This document shows, one piece after another, positions 8,105 to 16,649 of a stretch of 64,000 nucleotides of DNA. The position numbers were made by a program, and so were the translations under genes. This DNA is from Leptolyngbya sp. (GTDB lineage: Bacteria > Cyanobacteriota > Cyanobacteriia > Phormidesmidales > Phormidesmidaceae). Where the stretch lies: NCBI GenBank assembly GCA_003249105.1, contig QBLT01000003.1:1-64000 (forward strand). The letters run 5' to 3'. Numbering within the stretch: the stretch's first letter is position 1; each line of letters opens with the position of its first letter. Below the pieces are notes generated by a model. That model saw nothing but the letters and a program-made list of their open reading frames with translations. It had not been told where the DNA came from and searched no databases.

Positions 8105-9148
8105 ATGGTCTCTTTGTCTCAGCTGCCCAAATGGGCGATCGCAGGCCTCGCCTTCCCCCTAATCTGTCTCAACGGCTGGCTGCTCTACAAGCTGGGGGGA
8201 GTGCTGCACCCCATCCCCAGCATCGTCATCACCGCCAGCCTGATCGCCTTTCTGCTCGACTACCCCATCGACTGGCTCGAAGAACGCGGCCTGGCCAGAG
8301 GCTTGGCGGTGGCCCTGGTGGTGCTACTGGCTGCTTTGATCACCACTATTTTGGTTGTCTTTTTAGGACCCCAGGTGTGGCAGCAGCTCAACGAGTTTGC
8401 CCTGCGGTTGCCCGGCTGGATTGATCAAGCCAAAACCCAGCTGCTGCTGTTAGAAGACCGGACGATTTTTCAAAGCCTGCCCGTCAACCTCGATCAGCTC
8501 ACCGTGCAGGCGGCCAATCAGCTCACCAATGCGCTCCAAGCCACCACCAGTCAAGCGATTAGCGTCACCCTCAGCACCCTCGACAGTGCCCTAAACCTTT
8601 TGATCACCGCTGTGCTGGCCATTCTGCTGGTGATCAACGGCGACCCGCTGTGGGAAGGTTTACTCAGCTGGTTTTCGCCCCCCTGGCAAGCACAAATTCG
8701 CAACGCACTGCGGCCTAGCTTTCAGGGCTATTTTTCGGGTCAGGCTACTCTGGCGCTAATTTTAGCCGTGGCCCAGTCAACAGCCCTCATTTTGCTCAAT
8801 GTGCCCTTTGGTCTGCTGTTTGGCCTAGTGATTGGCCTGGTCAGCGTCATCCCCTTTGGCGGCACGGTGGCAGTACTGGGCATCAGCACGCTGCTGGCCT
8901 TTCAAGATGTGTGGCTAGCCCTAAAAGTGTTAGGGGTGGCGTTCTTGCTGGGGCAAGTCAACGACAACTTGGTAGCCCCGCGCCTGATGGGCGGCATCAC
9001 TGGCCTCAACCCAGCGGTGATCATCTTGGCGCTGCTGATCGGGTCAAAATTTGCCGGATTTCTGGGGCTGCTGCTGGCTGTACCCACCGCCAGCTTTATC
9101 AAAAAGATTGTCGATGCGTTTCGAGAACCCAAGGTAGAGACTGTTTAG
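8105..9148 (+). CDS. AI-2E family (PerM/UPF0118) membrane transporter
   Basis: This 347-residue inner-membrane protein has about eight hydrophobic helices: a pair at about 10-55, one at 60-90, then after a soluble insert (about 95-150) helices from about 155 to 335. The C-terminal part carries the family pattern of Gly/Pro-rich helices with the LVAPRLMGG-type loop. Members export small molecules, or exchange ions in some bacteria; the substrate here is unknown. It is tightly coupled to the phosphohexomutase gene upstream (4-base gap). Confidence 0.85.
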   Translation: MVSLSQLPKWAIAGLAFPLICLNGWLLYKLGGVLHPIPSIVITASLIAFLLDYPIDWLEERGLARGLAVALVVLLAALITTILVVFLGPQVWQQLNEFALRLPGWIDQAKTQLLLLEDRTIFQSLPVNLDQLTVQAANQLTNALQATTSQAISVTLSTLDSALNLLITAVLAILLVINGDPLWEGLLSWFSPPWQAQIRNALRPSFQGYFSGQATLALILAVAQSTALILLNVPFGLLFGLVIGLVSVIPFGGTVAVLGISTLLAFQDVWLALKVLGVAFLLGQVNDNLVAPRLMGGITGLNPAVIILALLIGSKFAGFLGLLLAVPTASFIKKIVDAFREPKVETV

Positions 9149-9202
9149 CGCCGCACCCCAAAGGCTGAGCCGCTTCCGATAGAGGCAGTCCCAAGGTGTG
9201 AA

Positions 9203-9520
9203 CTAGCGCTCAACCTGGGTTTGGGCCGCTTTTAGAATGCTGTCGAGCAGGCCAGGAAACGCTGCTTCTAAATCGTCGCGGCGCAGAGAATTCATGTGCT
9301 GGGTGCCCTGTTTGCGGCAGTGCAGCACCCCGGCCTCGCGCAAAATTTTAAAGTGGTGGGAGAGGGTTGACTTGGCCACTCCTAAATCTAAATCAGAGCA
9401 GCACAGCTCGTCATTGCTGGCCAGGCGCTGCACAATTTCGAGACGTACGGGGTCACCGAGAGCGTACAGAACCCCTTCGAGAGCGATGTCTTGGCAGTTG
9501 GGATGGTGAATGGGTCGCAT
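9203..9520 (-). CDS. ArsR/SmtB family transcriptional regulator
   Basis: The product is a 105-residue winged-helix repressor. Residues about 15-85 form the domain: ALGDPVRLEIVQRL is the first helix pair and KSTLSHHFKILREAGVL is the recognition helix. Cysteines occur in the N-terminal HHPNCQ and in ELCCSDLDL at the start of the DNA-binding helices, the place used for metal or thiol sensing in this family. It is divergent from the thioredoxin gene, with an 86-bp shared promoter region holding a doubled TTCGAA motif. It probably controls itself and the thioredoxin. The inducer (metal, persulfide or electrophile) is not shown by the sequence. Confidence 0.88.
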   Translation of the reverse strand: MRPIHHPNCQDIALEGVLYALGDPVRLEIVQRLASNDELCCSDLDLGVAKSTLSHHFKILREAGVLHCRKQGTQHMNSLRRDDLEAAFPGLLDSILKAAQTQVER

Positions 9521-9558
9521 AGTTGCATTATGCCACGGCAGACGCTATAGTTTGTTTG

Positions 9559-9573
9559 TTCGAAGTTTTCGAA
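9559..9573. promoter_or_regulatory. candidate ArsR-family operator
   Basis: TTCGAA occurs twice, at 9559-9564 and 9568-9573, separated by GTT, so the whole 15 bp is nearly palindromic. It lies between the divergent ArsR and thioredoxin starts. The position fits an ArsR-type operator, but no binding evidence exists. Confidence 0.4.
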
Positions 9574-9606
9574 TAATTGAAATTCGCCAGTCGGCGGAGG
9601 TGTCCA

Positions 9607-9933
9607 ATGTCCGCAGTTGTCAGCATTACCCAAGATACGTTTCAAGCCGAAGTGCTGAAAAGTGACGTGCCAGTGCTCGTTGACTTTTGGGCTCCGTGGT
9701 GTGGCCCCTGTCGGATGGTGGCAGGCGTGGTCGATGAGGTAGCCCAGCAATACGAAGGGCAGCTCAAAGTGGTTAAGGTCAACACCGACGAGCAGCCCGG
9801 CATTGCCTCCCACTACGGCATTCGCAGCATTCCCACACTCATGGTGTTTATGGGCGGCGAAAAAATGGAGCAGGTAGTCGGGGCTGTGTCTAAAACCACC
9901 CTCACTAAAGCCGTCGAGCCATTCCTGAGCTAA
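9607..9933 (+). CDS. thioredoxin
   Basis: This 108-residue thioredoxin fold has the redox motif WCGPC (C32, C35), the preceding VDFWAP strand and the cis-proline loop [10 protein letters not shown]. It reduces protein disulfides in the cytoplasm. The ATG at 9607 is chosen because GGAGG lies 7 bases upstream. The longer frame from 9577 has no ribosome site. It is divergent from an ArsR gene and followed at 231 bp by an Old Yellow Enzyme gene. This suggests a thiol/electrophile stress role beyond a housekeeping one, but that is inference. Confidence 0.93.
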   Translation: MSAVVSITQDTFQAEVLKSDVPVLVDFWAPWCGPCRMVAGVVDEVAQQYEGQLKVVKVNTDEQPGIASHYGIRSIPTLMVFMGGEKMEQVVGAVSKTTLTKAVEPFLS

Positions 9934-9954
9934 CCAGTCACAGCCGCTCGTAGA

Positions 9955-9972
9955 GGCAAACAACCGTTTGCC
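9955..9972 (+). terminator. weak hairpin after thioredoxin
   Basis: GGCAAAC (9955-9961) pairs with GTTTGCC (9966-9972) around a 4-base loop, 22 bases after the stop. There is no following T run, so it may be only a 3' stabilising hairpin. Confidence 0.3.
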
Positions 9973-10164
9973 CTTACCCAACCCATGTCGTTACTAGACA
10001 TCCCTTAGTCTTGATGCAATAAGGGCGATCGCCAGCCTGAACCTGGGGCGTCGTTAGGCCATTGCCCGTTTAGGCTTCGTTCCCCGCTAGGGCGCCATTT
10101 GCCCCTACACGCCCATAGGATTCCGCAGAATTCTTTAACGCTAACCATCCTAAAGGAGATCTCC

Positions 10165-11259
10165 ATGTCCACTGAAAAGAATCTGTTCACCCCGATCAAG
10201 CTCGGTGCCTACGAACTGCCCAACCGCATTGTGATGGCTCCGCTCACCCGCAATCGTGCTGGAGAGGGCAATGTGCCTCAGGAATTAAATGTGACCTACT
10301 ACGAGCAGCGAGCTTCCGCCGGGCTGATCATCACTGAGGCGAGTCAGGTCTCACCCCAGGGGCAGGGCTATCCTGCTACCCCCGGCATCCACAACGCCGA
10401 GCAGGTGGCCGGGTGGCAAAAGATTACTGAGGCCGTCCATGCCAAGGGCGGTCGGATCTTTTTGCAGCTGTGGCACGTTGGTCGCATTTCGCACCCGTCA
10501 CTACAGCCCGATGGGGCAACGCCCGTAGCTCCTAGCGCCATTCAGCCGAAGGGCGACGCCATGACCTACGAGGGTATGCAGCGCTTTGTTACGCCAAGAG
10601 CCCTAGAGCTAGATGAAATTCCTGGCATTGTCGATCAGTATCGCCAGGCTGCCAAGTATGCGCTGGAAGCTGGTTTTGACGGCGTGGAGGTGCACGGAGC
10701 CAACGGTTATCTGCTCGACCAGTTTTTGCGCGATGGCAGCAACCACCGCACCGATGCCTACGGCGGCCCGGTCGAAAACCGCGCCCGCCTGCTGCTGGAA
10801 GTGACCGAGGCTGTGGTGGGAGTGTTTGGAAGCCAGCGCGTCGGTGTGCGTCTATCCCCCAGCAGCACCTTTAACGACATGAGCGACTCTGACCCCAGAG
10901 CTACCTTTGGCTATGCCATTCAGGCGCTGAACCGGTTTGACCTGGCCTACCTGCATCTGTTGGAACCGAGCGAGGCCGACCTACGCTACGGCGGCATCCC
11001 CATCCCCACCAAAGAATTTCGGCCTCTGTACGACGGCCTGCTGATGGTGAACTGGGACTACGACCAGGCAGCGGGAAATGCGGCGATCGCCAGCGGCGAT
11101 GCCGACCTAGTTTCCTACGGCAAGCTGTTTATCGCCAACCCCGACCTGCCCGAGCGCTTTGCGAAAAATGCGCCGCTAAACGAGCCCAACCCCGACACCT
11201 TCTACGGCGGTGGGGAAGCAGGGTACATCGACTATCCCACCCTGGCTGAGGTCGCGTAG
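10165..11259 (+). CDS. Old Yellow Enzyme family flavin oxidoreductase (alkene reductase)
   Basis: The protein has 364 residues from ATG 10165, which is preceded by AAAGGAGA. The frame open from 10099 has no ribosome site. It is an FMN TIM-barrel enzyme that reduces activated C=C bonds with NAD(P)H. The substrate pair is H177 and N180 in VHGANGYLLDQF, followed by Y182. FTPIKLGAYELPNRIVMAPLT-type strand and QLWHVGR are visible in the N-terminal half, and the C-terminal phosphate-binding region includes SYGKLFIANPDLPERF. It lies downstream of the ArsR/thioredoxin pair and ends at a clear terminator. Confidence 0.93.
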   Translation: MSTEKNLFTPIKLGAYELPNRIVMAPLTRNRAGEGNVPQELNVTYYEQRASAGLIITEASQVSPQGQGYPATPGIHNAEQVAGWQKITEAVHAKGGRIFLQLWHVGRISHPSLQPDGATPVAPSAIQPKGDAMTYEGMQRFVTPRALELDEIPGIVDQYRQAAKYALEAGFDGVEVHGANGYLLDQFLRDGSNHRTDAYGGPVENRARLLLEVTEAVVGVFGSQRVGVRLSPSSTFNDMSDSDPRATFGYAIQALNRFDLAYLHLLEPSEADLRYGGIPIPTKEFRPLYDGLLMVNWDYDQAAGNAAIASGDADLVSYGKLFIANPDLPERFAKNAPLNEPNPDTFYGGGEAGYIDYPTLAEVA

Positions 11260-11314
11260 GGCGTCAGCCAACCTGTGCTGGCTACATACAGTTTTTTCTA
11301 AGCTAGTCTCCCTC

Positions 11315-11353
11315 CGGTGAGCTAGATCGTTAACCCGATCTGGCTCACTTTTG
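11315..11353 (+). terminator. rho-independent terminator of the OYE gene
   Basis: GTGAGCTAGATCG (11317-11329) pairs with CGATCTGGCTCAC (11336-11348) with one mismatch. The loop is 6 bases and TTTT follows. Confidence 0.75.
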
Positions 11354-11428
11354 TGTTGAGCAACAAATGGTTCAACACCTGCGTCTTTCGGTGTAGTTTG
11401 CAAGTCACTATAACCAGGAAGCGCAATA

Positions 11429-11992
11429 ATGAGAGCCGCAAAGATTCTTTTGGCGGGGGTAATTGGCCTGTCTAGCACAGCTGCTCTGATCACCCCCAGC
11501 CGGGCCGATGAGTTTACCTGTCGGGGCAATCTGGGCAACACCACTGTCGATAACCTACGGGTACCTGAAAATGCGATCTGCACCCTCAACGGCACCCGTG
11601 TCGAAGGCAACATCACGGTGGAATCCGGGGCGGTGTTGATTGCTCGCGGCGTGCGCGTTGAGGGCAATATTCAGGCTGAAAATGCCGCTCAGGTGACGGT
11701 GACCACCCGCTCGGTGGTCGATGGAGATATTCAGATCAAACGGTCAGGCGGCGCGATGGTGGCTGACACCCGCATTGGGGGCGACCTGCAATTGGAGGAA
11801 AATGTGCGATCGCTGCTCAGCCAGGGCAACACCATCGGCGGCAACCTGCAAGCCTTCAAAAACGAGGGCGGCCTGCGCGTTTCCAGCAATCGCATCGACG
11901 GCAACTTGCAGTGCAAGGAAAACCGCCCCATCCCCAGCGGCAATGGCAACATGGTGCGGGGCAACAAAGAGGATCAGTGTGCTCGGTTCTAA
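11429..11992 (+). CDS. secreted beta-helix-like repeat protein of unknown function
   Basis: The 187-residue product starts with a Sec signal peptide (MRAAKILLAGVIGLSSTAAL, likely cleaved after SRA at about 26). The mature part has short imperfect repeats with a G-N/D-hydrophobic pattern: VEGNITVESG, VEGNIQAENA, VDGDIQIKRS, IGGDLQLEEN, IGGNLQAFKN, IDGNLQCKEN. This about 20-residue period suggests a small right-handed beta-solenoid. Cysteines near both ends (FTCRG, ICTLNG, LQCKEN, DQCARF) could form disulfides outside the cytoplasm. I do not recognise a functional family. Confidence 0.8.
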   Translation: MRAAKILLAGVIGLSSTAALITPSRADEFTCRGNLGNTTVDNLRVPENAICTLNGTRVEGNITVESGAVLIARGVRVEGNIQAENAAQVTVTTRSVVDGDIQIKRSGGAMVADTRIGGDLQLEENVRSLLSQGNTIGGNLQAFKNEGGLRVSSNRIDGNLQCKENRPIPSGNGNMVRGNKEDQCARF

Positions 11993-12004
11993 AGGATGCG
12001 TTCT

Positions 12005-12778
12005 CTAAAACCCTTGGGCAATGGGCGACGTAGCCAATCCCCCAAAGCGGCGCTGGCGGCTTTGGTACCAGTGCAATGCTTGGTGAAAGGCGGCGCGATC
12101 GAACTCAGGCCACAGCAGATCGGTAAAGTACAGCTCGGTATAGGCCAGCTGCCAGGGCAAAAAGTTGCTCAGCCGCTGTTCACCGCTGGTACGAATCAGC
12201 AAGTCGGGGTCGGGCTGTGGGTAGGTCAGCAGGGCGCGGCCCAGAGATTCCTCATTCACCTGCTCTAGGGATAGCGCACCGCAGGCGACCTGCTGGGCAA
12301 TGTGGCGCGTGGCCATCACGAGCTCTTGCCGTCCGCCGTAATTCACTGCTACGTTAAATTGCACTCGCTGATTGTCGTGGGTTAGGGTCATGGCCTCTGT
12401 CATCAGTTCTCTCAGCCGCTCCGGCAGCGGCGATAGATCCCCTAAAAACTGAATTCGTACGCCCTCTCGCTGCATTTCGGCCAGTTCGCGGCGCAGCAGC
12501 CGATCAAACAACCGCATCAGAAAATTTACTTCCTCCATCGGTCGCTGCCAGTTCTCGGTGGAGAAAGCGTAGACCGTCAGCGCCCCGATGCCCCAGTCTT
12601 TGCAGCAGCGCAGCAGGTCTTTTACCGTTTTGGCCCCCTGGCGGTGGCCCGCGATGCGCGGCATGCCCCGCTGGGTAGCCCAGCGACCGTTTCCATCCAT
12701 AATCATCGCCACGTGCTGGGGCAGCGCGTTGGCGTAGAGGTCTGCTGGCAGGGTTGAATAATTAATAGGTTGAATCAT
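12005..12778 (-). CDS. uppS: isoprenyl transferase (undecaprenyl diphosphate synthase)
   Basis: This 257-residue cis-prenyltransferase makes the undecaprenyl carrier for cell-wall synthesis from farnesyl diphosphate and isopentenyl diphosphate. Catalytic D28 is in AMIMDGNGRWA, followed by GHRQG, then AFSTENWQRP. The C-terminal RTSGEQRLSNFLPWQ carries the diphosphate-binding Arg. The ATG at 12778 is preferred; the frame open to 12880 would overlap the neighbouring gene. Its stop is 13 bases from the end of the convergent secreted-protein gene. Confidence 0.95.
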   Translation of the reverse strand: MIQPINYSTLPADLYANALPQHVAMIMDGNGRWATQRGMPRIAGHRQGAKTVKDLLRCCKDWGIGALTVYAFSTENWQRPMEEVNFLMRLFDRLLRRELAEMQREGVRIQFLGDLSPLPERLRELMTEAMTLTHDNQRVQFNVAVNYGGRQELVMATRHIAQQVACGALSLEQVNEESLGRALLTYPQPDPDLLIRTSGEQRLSNFLPWQLAYTELYFTDLLWPEFDRAAFHQALHWYQSRQRRFGGLATSPIAQGF

Positions 12779-12807
12779 GGATTTAAATTCCTTAAAAGCG
12801 TAGGTAT

Positions 12808-13779
12808 CTACCCATGGGCAGGGTGGGGGCCGAATAATTCTGTTAGATAAGCTGGTGTCAGCGATCGCTCCCACTGCCACAGCACCCGCATCACCTGGTC
12901 AAAGGCATAGAGAAAAGTGAGCCGGTGGCTGAGGCTCCACTGCTCCCAGGCGAGTTCTGCCGTCATGCGGCGCAGGGTGTGAATCAGGCTGCCCTGAAGC
13001 TGCGGCTGCCGCCACTTTTTCACCATCGCGTGGGTTAGCGTGCCCACCATCATTCCCAAACCGCTGTTGGGATAGGCCCAGCGACCAAACCCCCAGAACT
13101 TAGTCATGTGGTTGATCTCGTCGATGAGCAATTCTCCCAGTGCCGCCTGGAGCGGGCCGGTGGTGTAGGCCATCATCCACAGGTAGAGGCAGGCGGCTCC
13201 GTACTCGGTGGCGATGCGGTGCAGCCCGTGGCGGTAGAGATCGGTGCGGGGATTTTCGCGAGGGGTGTAGGGTCTGGCGCTGTGCGGAACGGGGTGAGGG
13301 CGTTCTCCAGAGAGCCGGTGGTAGAGCATGGTCAAGACGGGGGTGTGGCGCTTTTCTTCTCGCTCCCAAAGCCCCGGCCTGATCACTCCGGCAGTGTCCA
13401 CGGTGCCGCCGACAAACTCGGCCATTTGAGGATAGAAATGCTCTAGATATTGACGGCTGGCCTGGGTGTAGCCGCGAATCGGGGCTTCGGTGTTAATCGT
13501 GCCCAGCAGAATGGCGCAGAAGGTGTCGAGGGCAATGCCGTTGACCTGAGCGGGGGAAATAGCGGCCCAATTCACCGAATTCCATCGGCGGGGCTGGGGA
13601 TGTCGGAACTGGTGAGGCAGGTCGGCGAGGCGATCGCCCAGATGCTCCACGGTCACATACCGCTGGGTTAGTGCTTTAATTCGCCGCCGCGCCTGATTAA
13701 ACCCGATGGCAGGCGTCCAGACTCCCGCTAAATCTTTATCTACTGATATAGGGGATGCAAGCCCCACTGCGACAGTCAT
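12808..13779 (-). CDS. ferritin-like di-iron protein, possible oxygenase or desaturase
   Basis: This 323-residue soluble protein has an iron-ligand pattern of the four-helix di-iron class. E142xxH145 lies in REEKRH, E192 in TEYGAACLYL and E221xxH224 in DEINHM, with E98 (NTEAPI) a likely first ligand. The pattern E...ExxH...E...ExxH matches ferritin-like oxygenases and acyl-ACP desaturase relatives. The substrate is unknown. It ends 30 bases before the uppS start on the same strand, so the two may be co-transcribed. Its other neighbour is divergent. It is unlikely to be a ferritin, as it is too long. Confidence 0.75.
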   Translation of the reverse strand: MTVAVGLASPISVDKDLAGVWTPAIGFNQARRRIKALTQRYVTVEHLGDRLADLPHQFRHPQPRRWNSVNWAAISPAQVNGIALDTFCAILLGTINTEAPIRGYTQASRQYLEHFYPQMAEFVGGTVDTAGVIRPGLWEREEKRHTPVLTMLYHRLSGERPHPVPHSARPYTPRENPRTDLYRHGLHRIATEYGAACLYLWMMAYTTGPLQAALGELLIDEINHMTKFWGFGRWAYPNSGLGMMVGTLTHAMVKKWRQPQLQGSLIHTLRRMTAELAWEQWSLSHRLTFLYAFDQVMRVLWQWERSLTPAYLTELFGPHPAHG

Positions 13780-13911
13780 ATTGAATACCCTATAAACGCT
13801 TTAGACTTATGTAGGTTTACCGTAGCTCTGCGATCGCCTAGAGTCAGTCGGCAACAGTCGGCCCTATCCCTCAATGCCTAAGTTGCTAAGAGCGGAAAAA
13901 GTCGGAATCCG

Positions 13912-13954
13912 CAACCTTAGGGATGTAGAGACCTTGTAATCTCGGCTAAGGTTG
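13912..13954. promoter_or_regulatory. inverted repeat upstream of the STAND gene
   Basis: CAACCTTAG (13912-13920) and CTAAGGTTG (13946-13954) form a perfect 9-bp inverted repeat with a 25-base gap. It ends 25 bases before the ATG at 13980 and lies in the divergent promoter region. It could be an operator or an mRNA leader stem. Confidence 0.35.
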
Positions 13955-13979
13955 TGGCCGTAGGAGCACCGCACAGTTT

Positions 13980-16493
13980 ATGGCTTCAGATGCAGTAGAT
14001 CTGGCAGACCGGCTTGTCTTCACCGTCACCGGACGGCATCTGAACGATTTGCAGCGCACTATCTTGCGCCAGGTGTGGCAGGGCCAAAAGTATCTCGACA
14101 TTGCCAATACCGCCGGATATACCGAGGGCCACATCAAAGACGTGGCCTATCAAATGTGGCGGCTGCTGTCGCGGGTGACCGGCGAGAAAGTGACGAAATC
14201 CACCCTGAAGTCGGCTCTGAAGCGATCGCTGCTCAAGATGGGCATCGATGTGTCTGGAGCTAGCGCTGCCCTTGGCTTTGCAGATTCGGCAGGACAGCGA
14301 GAGGCGTTGCCTTTGGTCTCCCAATCTCCTCAAACTTTGGGGCATCTAGAGTCCCAGCTCGTCCCTTATGGCAGCACACAGTCTGCGCCTACAACCCTAA
14401 CAAATCCTAATTTTGTCGGGCGACAAGAGGCGATCGCCCACCTCAATACCCTGATCGCTCAAGGCCATCGCACCATCCTCATCCAGGGCGAAGGCGGCCT
14501 CGGCAAAACCACCCTGGCCCAGCACTTCATTTCTGAGCAGTCAGTAGATCTGACCCTAGAGCTACTGATGGCCAAAGATCCCGCCGACATTACTCCAGTG
14601 GAATGGGTGGTAGAAGAATGGCTACGGCAGGATTTTGGCGTTGAGCCAGGGCGTGAGTTTGGCGTCACCCTCGATCGCCTGCGCCGCCACCTGCGCCAGC
14701 AACGAGTTGCTGTACTCATCGACAACTTAGAACCCGCGCTGGATGCCCAGGGCCAGTTCATTGCGCCCCATCGCCGCTATAGCGAACTGCTCAGGGTTTT
14801 AGCCGACAGTCGAGGGCAAACGCTGACCCTGATGACGAGCCGCGATCGCCTCTGCGAACCCGGCATTCCCATCACCCACTATCGTCTTCCTGGCTTAGAA
14901 CTCCCTGCTTGGGCCACCTACTTCGCCCACCGAGGCATCCCCAACAATCGGGATGTGTTGGCCGCCATGCACAGCGCCTACGGCGGCAACGCCAAGGCAA
15001 TGGAAATTCTCGCCGGGGCCGTGCAGGCCGACTTTGAGGGCAGCCTCGCCCTCTACTGGCAGGCCCACAGTCAAGACCTGCTCGGTCAGGTAGATCTCAA
15101 AAACCTGGTAGAAAGCCAGATCCACCGCCTGCGCGATCTCGACCCCGATGCCCATCGCCTGTTCTGCCGTCTGGGCGTCTACCGATACCAAGACGTGCCG
15201 ACTATTTATTGGGAATCGGTGCAGTGCCTCATGGCCGACATTCCCGCTCAGCGCCACCAGGCGGTTGTCACCTCCCTGCGCAATCGCTCGCTGCTGGAGT
15301 GCCGTCAGGGGCGCTACTGGCTGCATCCCGTGGTGCGCGCAGGAGCCTTGGCTCAGCTCAACGCCCATGCAAAAGATTCTACTGAGTGGGAATCGGCCCA
15401 CCGCGCCGCCGCCCGCTGCTGGAGCGATCGCATCCAGCGCATCTGCACCCTCGACGATGCCATTCAAGCTCTGGAAGCTTACTATCACTACGTTGCGATT
15501 GGCGACTACGGCGCGGCGGCGCGGGTCATTCTCCACAGCCGCGACAACCAGTGGCAGCAGTTTTTGCCCCTGGGCAGCACTCTCTACCGCATGGGCCTGG
15601 TGCAGCCGGTCACCGATGCGATCACCGCCATCATCGACCACATTCCCACCGAGAATGCCGATGCCAGCGAGCTATCGAACATCCTGGGCGATCTGTATTG
15701 GATTCAGGGTCGGTTGGAGAAGGCGATCGCCTGTCAGCAGAACGCGATCGCGATCGCCCAAACCTGCCTGCACACTGAGGCTCCCGACCCCGCTACTCAC
15801 CGCTGGTACTACCTCACCATGCTGGTGGTCGATTCTCAACTTAGCCTCGGTCTATATCATCTGGATTTGTGGAATCTTGAGGCCGCTGCCACCTGGTTTA
15901 GCCAGGTGATCGCCACCGCGACCGGCACCCGCCACCAACCCTGGGCCGACAAAGCCACCACCTGTCTAGCTCTGGTGCGCTCCTACCAGGGCGAGAAAGA
16001 ATCGGCAAAAAACCGGGCCAACTCCGTAATCGAACAAGTCCGAGGTCGGGGCCAAAGCGGTCGTCATGCCTTCTTTGTTCAACTTTTAGGCCACACCTAT
16101 CTCAACCTGAGCGATCTCGATACGGCTGAATCTCTTTTTGAGGAAGCCATTCAGGCGGCGGAGGCAGGGCACTACCTGCAAATTAAAGCCAATGCGTTGG
16201 TGGGCTTGGGGCGACTGAAGGGGCAGCGGGGGGATCTGAAAGAGGCGGTAGAGGATTGTCGGAATGCGATCGCCCTGCTGGATGAAGTGGGTGCCCACGG
16301 CGACCGAGCAGCAGCCCATCTGCAATGCGCGCTCACCTTGGCCGACCTGCCCATGTACAAAAGTGAAGCCCAGCTCCACTTTTGTAACGCTCTAGAATTA
16401 TTTGAATCAATCCCAGCTCCCCACCAGGTTGCCAGAGCCAAACAGGCTTGGGTGGAGCGTTTGGGCCAAAACGAAAGCCCGGTAGCAAATTAA
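13980..16493 (+). CDS. STAND-type ATPase with vMAP-like N-terminal HTH and TPR repeats
   Basis: The product has 837 residues. Residues 1-85 resemble the N-terminal helix-turn-helix of vWA-MoxR-associated proteins (LNDLQRTILRQVWQG, then YTEGHIKDVAYQMW). Residues 155-450 form an NB-ARC-like ATPase with P-loop GEGGLGKTT (170-178), Walker B VAVLIDNLE near 245 and a TSRDR motif near 290. From about 500 to the end there are helical TPR-like repeats (ALVGLGRLKGQRGDLKEAVEDC is typical). Such proteins switch between ADP and ATP states and recruit effectors; known relatives act in signalling and in phage defence. No effector domain is fused, so a partner would be needed. AGGAG lies 13 bases before the start. 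Confidence 0.85.
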   Translation: MASDAVDLADRLVFTVTGRHLNDLQRTILRQVWQGQKYLDIANTAGYTEGHIKDVAYQMWRLLSRVTGEKVTKSTLKSALKRSLLKMGIDVSGASAALGFADSAGQREALPLVSQSPQTLGHLESQLVPYGSTQSAPTTLTNPNFVGRQEAIAHLNTLIAQGHRTILIQGEGGLGKTTLAQHFISEQSVDLTLELLMAKDPADITPVEWVVEEWLRQDFGVEPGREFGVTLDRLRRHLRQQRVAVLIDNLEPALDAQGQFIAPHRRYSELLRVLADSRGQTLTLMTSRDRLCEPGIPITHYRLPGLELPAWATYFAHRGIPNNRDVLAAMHSAYGGNAKAMEILAGAVQADFEGSLALYWQAHSQDLLGQVDLKNLVESQIHRLRDLDPDAHRLFCRLGVYRYQDVPTIYWESVQCLMADIPAQRHQAVVTSLRNRSLLECRQGRYWLHPVVRAGALAQLNAHAKDSTEWESAHRAAARCWSDRIQRICTLDDAIQALEAYYHYVAIGDYGAAARVILHSRDNQWQQFLPLGSTLYRMGLVQPVTDAITAIIDHIPTENADASELSNILGDLYWIQGRLEKAIACQQNAIAIAQTCLHTEAPDPATHRWYYLTMLVVDSQLSLGLYHLDLWNLEAAATWFSQVIATATGTRHQPWADKATTCLALVRSYQGEKESAKNRANSVIEQVRGRGQSGRHAFFVQLLGHTYLNLSDLDTAESLFEEAIQAAEAGHYLQIKANALVGLGRLKGQRGDLKEAVEDCRNAIALLDEVGAHGDRAAAHLQCALTLADLPMYKSEAQLHFCNALELFESIPAPHQVARAKQAWVERLGQNESPVAN

Positions 16494-16551
16494 GTAAACC
16501 ATTCGATGGGCAATGGCCGACCCATCTTAGGAGGGTATTTACCCCAGGCTG

Positions 16552-16580
16552 TTTACAATTTGAAACATTTTCGTTAATGT
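16552..16580 (+). promoter_or_regulatory. psbA promoter
   Basis: TTTACA (16552-16557) and TAATGT (16575-16580) are separated by 17 bases, close to the sigma-70 type used by cyanobacterial psbA genes. This would leave a leader of about 60 bases before the ATG at 16650. A second A/T-rich block follows at about 16585-16595. Confidence 0.6.
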
Positions 16581-16649
16581 AATGACATATATACCTCGCT
16601 GGTCCCTTGGGACCGGCACAAAGCAAACCTAACTGCACTTATTTCAATC

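Noticed and set aside
14895-15641. 248-codon open frame antisense to the STAND gene
   Set aside because: There are no domain-like features, and the plus-strand frame is continuous with recognisable ATPase and TPR parts.
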